From Paulinella micropora (Eukaryota > Cercozoa > Imbricatea > Euglyphida), in NCBI GenBank assembly GCA_009731375.1, contig BJOX01000303.1:151406-215405 (forward strand): 64,000 bases of DNA, written 5' to 3'. The position numbers and the translations under genes are program-made. The notes below the pieces were generated by a model. It did not search any database. It was not told the origin of the DNA and saw nothing but the letters and a program-made list of their open reading frames with translations. Of this stretch, positions 18,690 to 32,526 are shown piece after piece. Position 1 is the stretch's first letter. The number at the start of each line of letters is the position of its first letter.

Positions 18690-19285
18690 AACTTTGATAC
18701 GGGCCGGATGAAGGATCCAATGACGCAGAACCTAGCTAGGACGTCATTAGGACCACTCGCAGTGGGTGGAGGCCTTCGAGCCCACGGCAGACGCCATTCC
18801 TCAAGGTAATGGTTAGAGCTAGGGTTAGGGTTAGGTATATATATATGTATGTAAGTAAGTAAGTTCTTTTTGAATGGACTCAGTCTTGATCCGGCCCGTA
18901 TTAAAGTTTCGAGGTTGTTGCCGCATGTGTGCTTGAGTTTAAACTTCGTGTACGTTTCGTGAAAAACTTTAATGGATTTTTTTTACAACAGAGCCGGATG
19001 AAGGATCCAATGACGCAGAACCTAGCTAGGACGTCATTAGGACCACTCGCGGTGGGTGGAGGCCTTCGAGCCCACGGCAGACGCCATTCCTCAAGGCAAT
19101 GGTTAGAGCTAGGATTAGGGTTAGGTATATATGTATGTATGTATGTAAGTAAGTTCTTTTTGAATGGACTCAGTCTTGATCCTGCCCGTATTAAAGTTTC
19201 GAGGTTGTTGCCGCATGTGTGCTTGAGTTTAAACTTCGTGTACGTTTCGTGAAAAACTTTAATGGGTTTTTTTTTTCAACAGAAT
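18690..19285. repeat. Two direct copies of a ~295-bp repeat
   Basis: GCCGGATGAAGGATCCAATG occurs at about 18,701 and 18,993. Each copy is followed by a short GGGTTAGG stretch, a TATG/GTAA tract, TTTTTGAATGGACTCAGTC and a run of T. The 5' part is related to the 553-bp satellite at 16,690. Confidence 0.7.
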
Positions 19286-19304
19286 TGAAACGTAAAAAGC
19301 TAAG

Positions 19305-20073
19305 CTAGAGCTCACTCATTTGTCTCTCCATTTCTGTTACATCTAAGCCAACCCTTCCAAGGTATTGAACTAAGTCACCCTCTTTGACATCAATAATTTT
19401 GTGTTGATCCTTCACTTCATCTGGCCATCCGTAGTCTACTATAACTAATGACCAAGCATGATAGAACCTGTTTGCTTTTGTTCTTATACTGATTATGGGA
19501 TCCCTTGACTCATCTTCAACATATAAGACACAATTACAATGGGATTTGTTTCTTGATGTCATAGCGCATTGCCCTCTCTGCATAGCAGGCAAGGATGGGT
19601 CCATTTGTACTCTCCAAGGAGTGTACAAATGGGACCCATTCTCTAGCCGCAGTAACGTCTGCTGCTCCCTTTCGCAAAGCTTTGTACCGCGTGTTTGACT
19701 AACACTTCTCGCTCTACTATATGTGTAATAAAGTGTTATAGGGGGTCCTGCTCTAACATCTTTCCTGAAAGCCATAACAAAACCAAAGCTTTCCCATTTT
19801 AGGACAGCTATAGTGTCTGTGTATGCAACGACACGCGGCACCCCCTGGCTTCATGCATGCTTACCATGAACTGGATAGGTGATGGCTGGCACACCCCCCT
19901 GCCCGCCTCCCATTTTCAGGACACTTCCAAAGCGTTTCCCTCCCAGACTCCCAGAAGGCCTTCTTGATCCACATATCATTGCGCCGGCTGATTTCCAATC
20001 TGCACGGGAAACACTGGGCCATACTGTTGGCTCTAACGAAGTAAACAACAGTGTGATGAATGACGCAGCCACC

Positions 20074-20075
<2 letters not shown>
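19305..20075 (-). CDS. Two-exon hypothetical gene in the transposon
   Basis: A 5' exon ends at 19,865 with a strong donor (CATG, then GTAAGC). The 3' exon runs 19,816-19,305 after the acceptor ATACACAG. Their phases match, and both are open in one frame to the TAG/TGA at 19,305. The protein has about 235 residues here: a Gly-rich part (GSLGGKRFGSVLKMGGG), then DTIAVLKWESFGFVMAF and, at the C-terminus, a basic/acidic domain with WSLVIVDYGWPDEVKD and LGRVGLDVTEMERQMSEL. An upstream exon may lie at 20,207-20,283 beyond the GATA tract. No family recognised. Confidence 0.5.
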
Positions 20076-20131
<56 letters not shown>

Positions 20132-20147
20132 GATAGATAAGATAGAT

Positions 20148-20200
<53 letters not shown>
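20070..20200. repeat. (GATA)n microsatellite
   Basis: Long GATA run with GATAA interruptions. It lies in what would be an intron or upstream flank of the minus-strand gene. Confidence 0.9.
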
Positions 20201-20201
<1 letters not shown>

Positions 20202-20402
20202 CTATATCTGTACCTGTGCTGCTAAGCACTGAAGCAGATTCACTGCCTGCTGCTGTTGGAATGGACGTGCAGAACTTGTGAACAAGCTTAGGACAGCGTC
20301 CTCTGCACGTTCGGGTTTCGTTTGGCTGGCGCGCGCTGCATATTCGTCGGCGCTCGGTGGGCTGGCGCTGCTTTGTACCTAATATGTGTAACATACATGT
20401 TC

Positions 20403-20445
<43 letters not shown>

Positions 20446-20454
20446 GTGGTATGT

Positions 20455-20735
20455 TGACGACACTCGCAACACTCGCGGCGCTCACGGCATATTCGCGGCG
20501 CTCGCTGCATATACATAAATTACAAATATGTGGTAAAGCAGATGACACTTTAAGCGTTTATGTACACGACGCTCTCAGTGCTTGCGGCATATTTGCGGCG
20601 CTCGCGGCATATTGTCGTGTACATACCGCAAGTATGCAAATAATATATATTATATATATGCCGCGAGCGCCGCAAATATGCCGCGAGCGCCGCGAACTCT
20701 CAGTGCTCGCGGCATATTCGCGGCGCTCGCGGCGG
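20455..20735. repeat. GC-rich palindromic minisatellite (CGCGGCGCTCGCGGCATAT type)
   Basis: Words such as GCGGCATATTCGCGGCGCTC repeat in both orientations at 20,465-20,515, 20,575-20,610 and 20,660-20,735. Clusters of the same family occur at 18,575-18,625, 22,950-23,070, 27,178-27,255 and 27,590-27,800. Inverted copies could fold into hairpins. Confidence 0.7.
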
Positions 20736-20776
20736 GGGGGAGGGGAGAGGCTGAGAGGTAGGCAGGCAGGGAGGGA

Positions 20777-20807
<31 letters not shown>

Positions 20808-20809
20808 AA

Positions 20810-20840
<31 letters not shown>

Positions 20841-20847
20841 TGACCCT

Positions 20848-22750
<1,903 letters not shown>

Positions 22751-22759
22751 CTACATGCA

Positions 22760-23330
22760 CATGCATGAATAACAAAGCAGACATGTACATAACCCATCCA
22801 TCCATCCACCAATCCATCCACCAATCCATCCATCCATACATCCATCCATCCATACATCCATCCATACGTACATACATACATATGCCGGGTATATGCAATA
22901 TATATAGTATTATTTGTATACTTGCTGTAATAATTGTACATGACACTTTTAGCGCTTGCGGCATATTCGCGGCCCTCGCGGCGCTCGCGGCATATTCGCG
23001 GCATATCAAGTTCGCGGCGCTCGCGGCGCTGGCGGCATATTCGCAGCATATTCGCGGCGCTCGCGTCGCGGCGCGGGGGGGGGGGGGGGGGGAAGGNNNN
23101 NNNNNNGCCATGATACATCGTAGTACATGCATAAATACGTACATATATACATACATACATATAATCATTACTACTATGATTATAATACCAGCCTGACATA
23201 CCATATATAGTCTATATAACCGTATACCATACATACATACATACATGCATACGTACATACATACATACATACATATGCATATAATATTACACAGTACTAT
23301 TGTCACAGTGCGTAAAACAGTCGGCAACTT
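22760..23330. repeat. CATC/CATA microsatellites, palindromic minisatellite and a 10-N gap
   Basis: (CATC)n with CAAT variants at 22,795-22,865, the GC-rich palindrome family at 22,950-23,070, a G run leading into N at 23,097-23,106, then (CATA)n. A possible exon fragment on the minus strand is not clear. From 23,330 to 23,730 I see only unassigned AT-rich DNA. Confidence 0.7.
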
Positions 23331-23724
23331 ATGATAAACAAGCAGCTTCCCGGCGGTAACTTGAATTCCTTTTTAGGCCCCCCAAACGCTTTTACTTGAA
23401 CAGTCATATTATATTAATCAATGATTACGGGGCTTCAATAAGAGAATACTTGCAACTAGTAGGACTCTGAATAAGCTTAAGTGGGAGTCGGAAGCGTAAC
23501 TTCAAGTTCAGAGGCCTGAAAAGCTGGAAGCAATTGGTATCAAGAGATACAAAAAGCCGGACAAAACTTGAAATTACTCTAAGTCACTGTTAAAAAAAAG
23601 CAGAGTCGGTGGCACAGTTCAAGTCAAGTCATGCAGAGGCCGGGCCGGACGCAGTTGAAACGTTCCTCAGTACTAGTGGTAAGTATTTTATTAAATATGC
23701 ACGGCACTATTTTTTTTTTAACTT

Positions 23725-23885
23725 TTTTTTCCTCCATGGCCACCTGTGGCCGCCGCGACGCCCGCCGCGACGCCCGCCGCCGCAGCGGGCATCGTTATGG
23801 GCGTCGCGGTGGGCGTCGCGGCGAACGTCGCGGCGGCGGAGTCCGACGTGTGAGAGAAAGAAAGAGAGAGAGAGAGAGTTCAAAT

Positions 23886-23919
<34 letters not shown>

Positions 23920-23920
23920 G

Positions 23921-23968
<48 letters not shown>

Positions 23969-23996
23969 ACTACTACTACTACTACTGCTGCTGCTG

Positions 23997-24087
<91 letters not shown>

Positions 24088-24315
24088 GTCTTTTAATCCT
24101 CCTCTTTTTCCTCTAGAGCCAGCTAAGGCAGCCGCAAAGGGCGCGGCTCCTCCTGTTCTTCCTCCATGGCCACCTGTGGCCGCCGCGACGCCCGCCGCGA
24201 CGTCCGCCGCCGCAGCGGGCATCGTTATGGGCGTCGCGGTGGGCGTCGCGGCGAACGTCGCGGCGGCGGAGTCCGACGTGTGAGAGAAAGAAAGAGAGAG
24301 AGAGAGAGTTCAAAT

Positions 24316-24349
<34 letters not shown>

Positions 24350-24350
24350 G

Positions 24351-24398
<48 letters not shown>

Positions 24399-24426
24399 AC
24401 TACTACTACTACTACTGCTGCTGCTG

Positions 24427-24517
<91 letters not shown>

Positions 24518-24690
24518 GTCTTTTAATCCTCCTCTTTTTCCTCTAGAGCCAGCTAAGGCAGCCGCAAAGGGCGCGGCTCCTCCTGTTCTTCCTCCATGGC
24601 CACCTGTGGCCGCCGCGACGCCCGCCGCGACGTCCGCCGCCGCAGCGGGCATCGTTATGGGCGTCGCGGTGGGCGTCGCGGCGGCGGAGT
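23725..24690. repeat. Tandem triplication of a ~430-bp unit with CTA/CTG/CTT tracts
   Basis: The block from CTTCCTCCATGGCCACCTG repeats at 23,729, 24,160 and 24,590. It contains GCCGCGACGCCCGCCGCGACG, a GA tract, a long (CTA)n with CTG interruptions, a (CTT)n and a short unique piece. The first two copies are almost identical; the third is cut after ~110 bases and passes into the GA tract. The long Leu, Val, Glu or Thr frames here are repeat artefacts. Confidence 0.8.
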
Positions 24691-24694
24691 TCGA

Positions 24695-24697
24695 CGT

Positions 24698-24761
<64 letters not shown>

Positions 24762-24896
24762 GAGAGAAGAGAAGAGAAGAGAAGAGAGAGAGAAGAGAAG
24801 AGAAGAGAAGAGAAGAGGAGAGAAGAGGAGAGGAGAGAGAGAGAGAGAGAAAGAGAAGAGAAGAGAAGAGAAGAGAGAGAGAGATGAGAGAGAGAG

Positions 24897-24929
<33 letters not shown>

Positions 24930-24968
24930 TATGATAGAGATGAGAGAGACGAGAGAGATGAGAGAGAT

Positions 24969-25000
<32 letters not shown>

Positions 25001-25064
25001 GAGAGAGCGAGAGAGAGAAAGAGAAAGAGAAAGAGAGAGGGAGAGCGAGTGTGTGTGTGTGTGC

Positions 25065-25146
<82 letters not shown>

Positions 25147-25210
25147 GAGAGCGAGCGAGCGAGAGAGCGAGCGAGAGAGAGAGAGAGAGAGTGTGAGAGA
25201 GAGTGTCTCC
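24695..25210. repeat. 500-bp polypurine GA-rich tract
   Basis: One strand is almost pure A/G for 500 bases, with a short GT block at 25,050. It could form triplex/H-DNA. No gene. From 25,210 to 25,950 only simple CA words and unassigned AT-rich DNA are seen. Confidence 0.85.
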
Positions 25211-26475
25211 ACACACACACGCACACACACACCCCTGGCACCGACGCGAGCTGAGCCGCACACTTACTCACCTAAAACAGACACAAACATGCACACATAC
25301 ACATACATATGTACAGACATACATATAAATACGTAACATGTACAAATAATTAACCGAATTACGTGCATACATACTAAAGCGTGACTAAACTAGCAAATAC
25401 ACCTAGACGCTGACTTTTTTTTGAACTTTTGACAAGCTACAACTACGTTTAAGTATGAAATAGAGATAATGATACGCCAAAATATGAGAAAGTATGTACG
25501 TGACTCTTGACAATGCATGCAGAAAGCAAAAAGGGAGATTTGAGTGGTTTTTTTCTTCTTTTTACTTCTTCCACAAAATTAGACAATCAGTACGCAGACA
25601 AACCAAGATGATAACAAAGAAAAAAAACATAGAAAGACGCGTAGATCAAACCAAGTTTGCAAAGAGTGTTGATGGTTTTGTTTGTAGTGATGTTTTAGCA
25701 TTGGAGAGCTCTCCGCAAATGGTCTCTGACCTCTGACATTGGGTCCTTTTTGGGTCCTGTCGATTGGCCTGAAAGAAATCTGCATAAACCATTGTGCAAC
25801 ATTGCCAATTTTCAAAAACGTCACGAGGCAACTTCCCTACACCCCAAGTACGAATAGTTGTCTGAGCTTTTGCAACCTAATACTTGTTGAAAGTTGCTTC
25901 CAAAGTAATTTCTACTGCAATTCTGCTGCCGCAAGCGCACAAACAGCATTATCACAACATGTCTGTGTCATGGAATACTATGACAAAAAAACCTGCCGCG
26001 ACAAACCTTGGACCCGAGTCCAAGAGTAAGGAGAAAGGGCTGACACGTTCGAACAACAGTGCCCTGCCTCTGGCAATAGCAGCGCACAAAGAGGTGGCGA
26101 CGCTGCCAGAGTCTTGGAAGTTGCACAGGAGCTGAAAACCAGGAGCAAATCGAAGTCTGTTGATTCGAAGAAGAATGAACAGCGACTGGTTTCCAACCTC
26201 AGACTGCTTTTGTGTTTGCTCTTCGTCAAGCAAGACAGCAGCTCATACAAAGATAAGAGCACGATGGGAAAAGTAATAACTGCATACCTATGTTGGGGCC
26301 TGCGCACAGGTTAGTGTGAAACCGAACTGGGGCTACCACAAGTCTACAAAAAAAACGTCGTGCATCATTCCACTTTGGTACTGTTTGAACTTGCTCTGTG
26401 CACCTCGTGATGTCAGTGGTGGCACTTATATGCAGCGTGACACAATGATTCCTTCTTGTTGGCTTTCTGTTCCAG

Positions 26476-27641
26476 GAACTAGCAGCTTCGCTGGATATGC
26501 TCCGACTGCCAAGGCAGCTGGCGGCACCCAAACGCTCCCACATCAGCATGGAAGAGGTGGCTGCCTATGCAGATACTTTGGAGACTTTACTGGAAAGCAG
26601 ATCTGGAGCTGAGTCCAACTATCGCTACACTCCAGAAGGGAAGGTAGTATATTACCTACGGTATCGGTATTGGGAACACAGCTATATCCTCGGTGTCTTG
26701 CACAGGTACCGGTTTGTGCATGCATGCATAGATTCACTGCATATGATTCCGCAAATTGCCGCGTGCAGCGCCAACGCTGAATTGTGCCTCAACAAGCTTC
26801 AAATGATAGATTATGGCATGGATGAATGCATAGACCGCATTAATATTACATATGTGTAATATTTGATATGTGAAATTGATTTGCGTTTGGGTTATTCAGA
26901 TATCCTCGAAGCATCAGGAGCAAGTGTTAGAATACTCTTGCAAACTCAAACAAGGCAAGAGGCTGACCACCATGCAGAAAAACTTGGTGCTCTATGTGAC
27001 CTGGCACAAAAAGTACCCAAGTCACAAGGTATACATGCATGTATGTATATGTATGTATATGTATGTATGTATGTATGTATATATTCATGCATGCATATGA
27101 TATTATGTATGTATCATGTATGTATGTAGCATGTATGTATGTACCGCAAGTATGCAAATAATATATATTATATATATGCCGCGAGCGCCGCGAATATGCC
27201 GCGAGCGCAGCGAATATGCCGCGAGCACCGCGAATATGCCGCGAATACGCCGCGAATATTCCGCAGAGTCCACGCTCCCAAAGTTCACCCGCCGAGGCTA
27301 TGAAGGTTTTTGGGAGGTCCTGGGAATCATGAAGGCGAAAGGCCTCATGATTTGGTGAATCCAGCGACACCCAAAGTACTGCGAACCATGTATCATTGGT
27401 GCCGAGATTGCTGCTAAGGTCATTTATTATAATGCATAAACATGCATTATACAGGCATGCAATATCATATATATACACACATATTATATATATGCACGCG
27501 GCAAATTTTTGCCGCGACCGCTGCAAGCGCTGAGAGCGTCGTCTAAATACCGCGCACGTGTAATTTACGTACATGCCGCGATATATTGGCACATTCGCGG
27601 CGCTCGCGGCGGTCGCGGCGGTCGCGGCAAAATTTGCCGCG

Positions 27642-27689
<48 letters not shown>

Positions 27690-27799
27690 AAGGTTGAGGC
27701 ATGGAAGCAGGAAAAAAATCCAGCACATTCGCTGCAATATAATATATATATTGGCACATTCGCGGCGCTCGCGGCGGTCGTGGCAAAATTTGCCGCGGG

Positions 27800-27854
<55 letters not shown>

Positions 27855-29934
27855 GTTGAGACACGGAAGCAGGAAAAAATCCAGCTTGCAAAGGATGGAA
27901 ATACAGCAGGGCTGGCGGCGCTGGAGAAAAAAATCGATTCAAACAGGAGGGCTTTGCAAGACTACAAGCGACACAAGGGGCTGCAAGCCATCGTGAAGCC
28001 CTACATCGCCGACTACCAGCGGGAAATGCACCAAGATGAATTCCTCATGGTACAGTCGCTGTGTTGACGACATACATACAATGTCACATACAATTACATA
28101 CATGCACACATGCATACAATCATACATGTAGGTACACGACTACGGCGGTCTTTATTCATACAGTGGAGAAAAATTCTACGCCTTCTGCATAGCTTCAATT
28201 TTTTATGAAGAGGAAGATGATGATATACCAACACGAGAAGCTTTTCTTTTCTTTGGAAAGGGTACGTATATATACAAACAACATAACACACATAGCAATA
28301 CTAATATGATCATACATTTATTCTACATTCACACATTATTACAACATTACATAATATCACGTATTACACTTCTAGGGTCCATGACGGCCGCAACAACTGC
28401 ATGGTGCTGGCAGCAGATGTTCACCAAGTTTCAGATACAGACCCGATGGTTCCCCAGCCGCCGCATCGCAAGGCAGATGTAGATTGACAGAGCAAGTACA
28501 ACGTAATACCGCATTTTTCTATAGGCGTTTTGTCCTGCAAACGGGTGACAACGGAGCCAACGTCAAATCCTACTGCCTCATCAATTTCTGGTCAGGCATC
28601 AGGAAGTGGCTGCAAGACACATTTGGAGAAACAAAGTTTGAGTTCGAAACGGCAACTTACCCCCCTTGCCATGGCGATGGCCCGGCAGGTGCCCCTTTCA
28701 TGCATCCCTTGAACGCCTTCGTTTTATGCATGGATGGATTGATGGATGGGTTGAGGGATGGATGGATTCACTGAAATTGCTGTCATACATTGTCCATTGA
28801 ATGCTGTTATGCGCAGATTGACATATCAACTTGGTCAAGAAGCGGGCGTGGCGGCAGCAAGTCACCAGGCGACTTGCTTTCTACAAAACTTCTGAATATG
28901 CCGACCTCTTTCGACAGCGGCCGAAAACCCACGTGGATACAGTCCCCGAACAATTCACGGTGAGAGACTTTGACGACGCAACTAAGGAACCCGTCCTGGA
29001 CACGCCACACATCCCAACCTCAAAGCCGGCTGACAACAGAATCGGCCAGGGTGTCAAGAAAGTCTGTTCAATCAGGTTCATTAGTTAGCTTAGCCTTAGT
29101 GTATTTATTTGATCATCAGTAGTAAATAGAACGTGTTATCCCTGGGGCTTCTATAGCTACATGCATTTGTAGGTACTGGTACCTGGATTCCAAGGGGAAC
29201 AAGGTTTTCGAACCAGGAGTAGCAATTGCCCGTGAGCACCCACTGGCGTCGCAAGGTACATAATCATTGAGAATTTGGAGGGGGGGGGGGGGGGGGGGGG
29301 GGGGGAAGGTCAGAGGCAGAGCTTCGAGAGATTCCATGAAAAGGTAATCTAGCGATCTGCAGCTGTAGTATACCAAGGAGAGTCATGATCTGTGGCTCTG
29401 TATAGTAGTGAAATCAAATTTGAATTTTTGCCTCTGCACCATGTGTTGACAGCTACTCTTTGGGATTTTCGAAAATATCGCGGGAGCTGCCGCAAGTGCT
29501 CGCAGCTCTTGCTCCGACCGGTGCTTCTGTCAGATCCTCCATCCGACCATGCGGGTGGTTGCGATGCCTGGCAAGGAGGGGTTGGAGAGAACGTTTCCAG
29601 AAGGGATGCGGATTTAATTCGACTGCAACAACAGCTTGAGCAAGCGCGAATTCCGTCTACTGTCAACATCAGGGAGATACGCAGTAACAAAAAAGGGGCA
29701 CGGAAGCCCCGCAAGACCCAGGTGACTCCGCAGCAGCTACTCGATGGCTCGGAACCACCAACTGTCGAAGCACTGACTGCCGCCTGCTCGGCAGCAGATC
29801 TGAAAGCATTGTGCAATCAACTCGGACTGTCTAAAGTGGATCCAAGTCTGCGCTCGCACAAAATCTCATCAATCCTTGGAAAGATGGCCATCGTCCATTA
29901 CCTGCCTCTGCCTCCACATCCGCGCATGAAGTGA
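26476..29934 (+). pseudogene. Multi-exon DDD/E-type transposase-like gene with SAP-like tail
   Basis: Exons with matching GT-AG sites: 26,476-26,643; 26,900-27,028; 27,269-27,354; 27,855-28,049; 28,132-28,261; 28,376-28,478; 28,525-28,688; 28,817-29,075; 29,173-29,255; 29,308-29,343; and a 3' part at about 29,450-29,930. All junctions from 27,855 to 29,343 agree in phase. Acidic residues sit as in RNase H-fold transposases: Asp in MVHDYGGLY, Asp in QTGDNGANVKSY and Asp in HGDGPAD, the last codon spanning an intron and followed after one codon by HINLVKKRAWR. A TGA at 28,819-28,821 interrupts this motif. The C-terminal part holds a SAP-like helix pair (AADLKALCNQLGL). This is the best candidate for the enzyme that moved the element. 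An earlier exon may lie at 26.0-26.3 kb. Confidence 0.65.
29280..29305. repeat. Poly-G run
   Basis: Twenty-five or so G bases just before a short exon. Length is likely unreliable. Confidence 0.9.
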
Positions 29935-30473
29935 ATGGAGCTTCTGCTGCGCCAGCGCCTGCAGCGCTCGCGGCGGAGTTCGCGGCAGGTCCCTCGTCAA
30001 GTGTACCTGCAGCTGCTATGGTCGCGGCAAAGCCTATTTTAGATGTGCCTCAAGCTGTTCCTGGGGAAATTGGTTCTTCTGCGCCGGCACCTGCAACGCG
30101 CACGGCGATTGCTGCATCATCCTCGTCAAGTGTGCCTGCAGCTGACATGGTCGTGGTAGGGTCCTCGCCAGGTGTATCTGCAGTTGTCCCTCGGAAACGT
30201 GCTATTGCGGCGCTGGCGGCACCTGCAGCGATCGCGCCAGGGTCCGCTAATTCACCGAACGTGTCTGCAGCTGCCGCAGTCGCGGCAGGGTCCTCGCCGG
30301 GTGAGCCTGCAGCTGCCAGACTCAGTCAGAAACGCATGCGTATTAGTACCGGTGGCAGAAAAAAAACGCAAGCAGGCTCAGTGGCAACAAATGTCTTTCT
30401 GCAGTCTGCAGAAAACCTTGCATCAGGGTCATCATTTACTACGTATCTGTCGATAAATACATTGATAAATTAA
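29931..30473 (+). CDS. Ala/Pro/Ser-rich repetitive exon of the transposon gene
   Basis: The frame opens upstream in GCCTCTGCCTCCACATCC and runs to TAA at about 30,471. It is made of degenerate repeats of about 40 residues rich in Ala, Pro, Ser and Val (words such as AAGSSPG and PAAAMVAAKP), ending with a basic stretch RKKTQAGS. It overlaps the end of the SAP-like frame in a different frame, so an intron or an indel lies near 29,890. It is probably a disordered C-terminal region of the transposase-like protein or its second isoform. Confidence 0.4.
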   Translation: MNGASAAPAPAALAAEFAAGPSSSVPAAAMVAAKPILDVPQAVPGEIGSSAPAPATRTAIAASSSSSVPAADMVVVGSSPGVSAVVPRKRAIAALAAPAAIAPGSANSPNVSAAAAVAAGSSPGEPAAARLSQKRMRISTGGRKKTQAGSVATNVFLQSAENLASGSSFTTYLSINTLIN

Positions 30474-30554
30474 TACATGCATTAAATCATACATACATAT
30501 ATACATCAATACATGCATTCACACATACATACATTTATATACATACCTTTTCAG

Positions 30555-30765
30555 AATGGAGTTGACCATGGCAAGCGCGCAGCAACCGACAGCTGCGCCT
30601 GCGTTTGCATCGTCGTCTTTGCGGAGATCTCCCGGTAGCACCCGCTCGGGGAAGACTTACTTTGGACAGGACCAAGAAGACCAACCATCCGAGGGTGAAG
30701 ATGCAGATTGGGTTCAACAAGGCGATGAGAGCGAGAGCGACGATCAGAGCGAGGGCGATGAATGA
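30555..30765 (+). CDS. Acidic terminal exon
   Basis: Preceded by the acceptor ACCTTTTCAG. The 69-residue frame starts MELTMASAQQ, has a basic piece SLRRSPGSTRSGKTYFG and ends in an acidic tail (SEGEDADWVQQGDESESDD) with TGA at 30,763-30,765. It is probably the last exon of the plus-strand gene. Acidic tails of this type are common in nuclear proteins. Confidence 0.4.
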
Positions 30766-30839
30766 GTGATATTCAAGTTTGGGATCCGTTGCTTTTATAA
30801 AAATAGCCATCTTATAAGTAACTGCCGCCACCATGAGTC

Positions 30840-32488
30840 TCACTATAATGTTATTGCTCTTAAAATCTGCCAGCGATGAGTACTGAAATAAAAAACATAT
30901 GTATATATTTCTTGTGGTTCGAAATCAATTTGGGAAACTTGTGTTTAATAAAGATTACGCAACAAGTCTTAGTTTCCTTCTTGCAATTGGAAATTCAGTG
31001 CTAGTGAAATAATCTATAGCTATCTAGCCTCTCCTTCAGGTTTACTCGGCTTGACGGATGCAGTCTTAATATCATTGGATTTAAGAAGTTTTTCATATTA
31101 CTTTTAAAAATTATGAAGCACACCAAAAGTAGGTAGCACGTGCCAAGATGCAACAAAAATGTATGTCTTGGATGCGCGGTAAAGTTGTTGTGACAAAATT
31201 GCATAATGTAGGCCTAAATCGCTAAACCAAACCGGATCCAAGTTTGTCCTTTAGAAGAGCAGGTGTGCAGAAAGTTTCTGAGTCGTAGATACCCAGCCCG
31301 CCGCCAACGCCATGAACTAAGTATGCCGGGAGAGAACTGATAAGCTCGCAAATTATTTCAAACAAACATGGACTCATGTTCATGCAGATACACGTGCTCG
31401 AAGACCTGCCAGACAGCCTTGCTAGTCGCGGCAGCACCGAATGTCTTCGCGGCGCTTCGCGGCGGCTGCGGCTAAGTCTGCCGGGAGAGAACCTGGTGAG
31501 CCTGCCGCCATCCAGCCTCAAACGAAACATCATTTATGCATGTATTTGAAGTTTTTTCAAGTAATTATCTGTGCTTGTCATGGTCAGCAGGCTGAATTAA
31601 CCCAAGCAAGGAACACACCGACAGCTGCCGCAACCGCCGTGAATGGGGAAGGGATGGCTGAACGTGTGCCAAGGTGCGGCCGATTACGTAGTAGGCATGG
31701 ATGTAGGTCTAAATAGCTAAACCAAACCGGATCCAAGTTTATTGTTTAGAAGAGCAGGCCTGCGGGTTGTGCAGAAAGTTTCTGAGTCGTAGATACCCAG
31801 CTCGCCGCGAACGCCGTGAACGCCGTGAACGCCGTCTGCCGGGAGAGAACCTGGTGAGCCTGCCGCCATCCAGCCTCAAACGAAACATCATTTATGCATG
31901 TATTTGAAGTGTTTTCAAGTAATTATCTGTGCTTGTCATGGTCAGCAGGCTGAATTAACCCAAGCAAGGAACACACCGACAGCTGCATTGAAGAAGATAA
32001 AGTATTCTATAAAATTGCGAAGGTGCACGCACGTTTGTCATCAATTTGTACTGCACACACTGTATATATCACAAGTAAAGCATTAGGAAGGAATCCGGAC
32101 GCAGTAGCTATGATAGGTAACGTGAATTCCAAAAAAAAAATCGCTGCAGGTGGACGCCGTGAGAGTCAGTGACAGACACAAAACACACGCCGTCAAGTTA
32201 CCAAACTTGAGAGAATCGTAAGTACGATGTCGGACGTCATATTCCCGCATACTAGATCTATCGTTTTTTACATATTTTGTGAAAAAAAAACTTTTTCAGA
32301 TAGTGTAAGCTGCCGCGAGACGGTTCACGGCGCCGCGAACTGACAACAACTTTCGACCGCCTGTTCTCACTCAAAACTTGTGTGACACCTAAAAGCTCTT
32401 GCAGGTCTTCATTACTCATATGTATGAAGCTAAAAAAAATTGAAAAAATTTCTAGCGGCCCTGCTTCGTAGCAAAGTAGAAATCAGCT
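30840..32488. repeat. Transposon right interior: direct repeats, no gene
   Basis: A block beginning CTAAACCAAACCGGATCCAA at 31,221 recurs at 31,717, and the block GCCGGGAGAGAACCTGGTGA at 31,480 recurs at 31,838. The first copy contains an extra ~130 bases matching the dispersed repeat of 14.67-14.79 kb, suggesting that repeat was inserted into, or lost from, one copy. From 32,000 to 32,488 only AT-rich DNA and subterminal motifs are seen. Confidence 0.65.
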
Positions 32489-32526
32489 CAGATAGTGTAT
32501 AGTGTACTTGAAAAGTGCGAACGTGT
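32489..32526 (-). repeat. Right terminal inverted repeat
   Basis: Ends GAAAAGTGCGAACGTGT. Relative to the left end it has an extra TACACTA copy after position 27. A related subterminal motif AGATAGTGT also occurs at about 32,300 and 13,911 and may be a protein-binding site. Confidence 0.85.

Noticed and set aside
23870-25260. Long Leu, Val, Glu and Ser-Leu frames up to 382 codons
   Set aside because: They follow from CTA/CTT triplets and the GA tract; no non-repetitive core.
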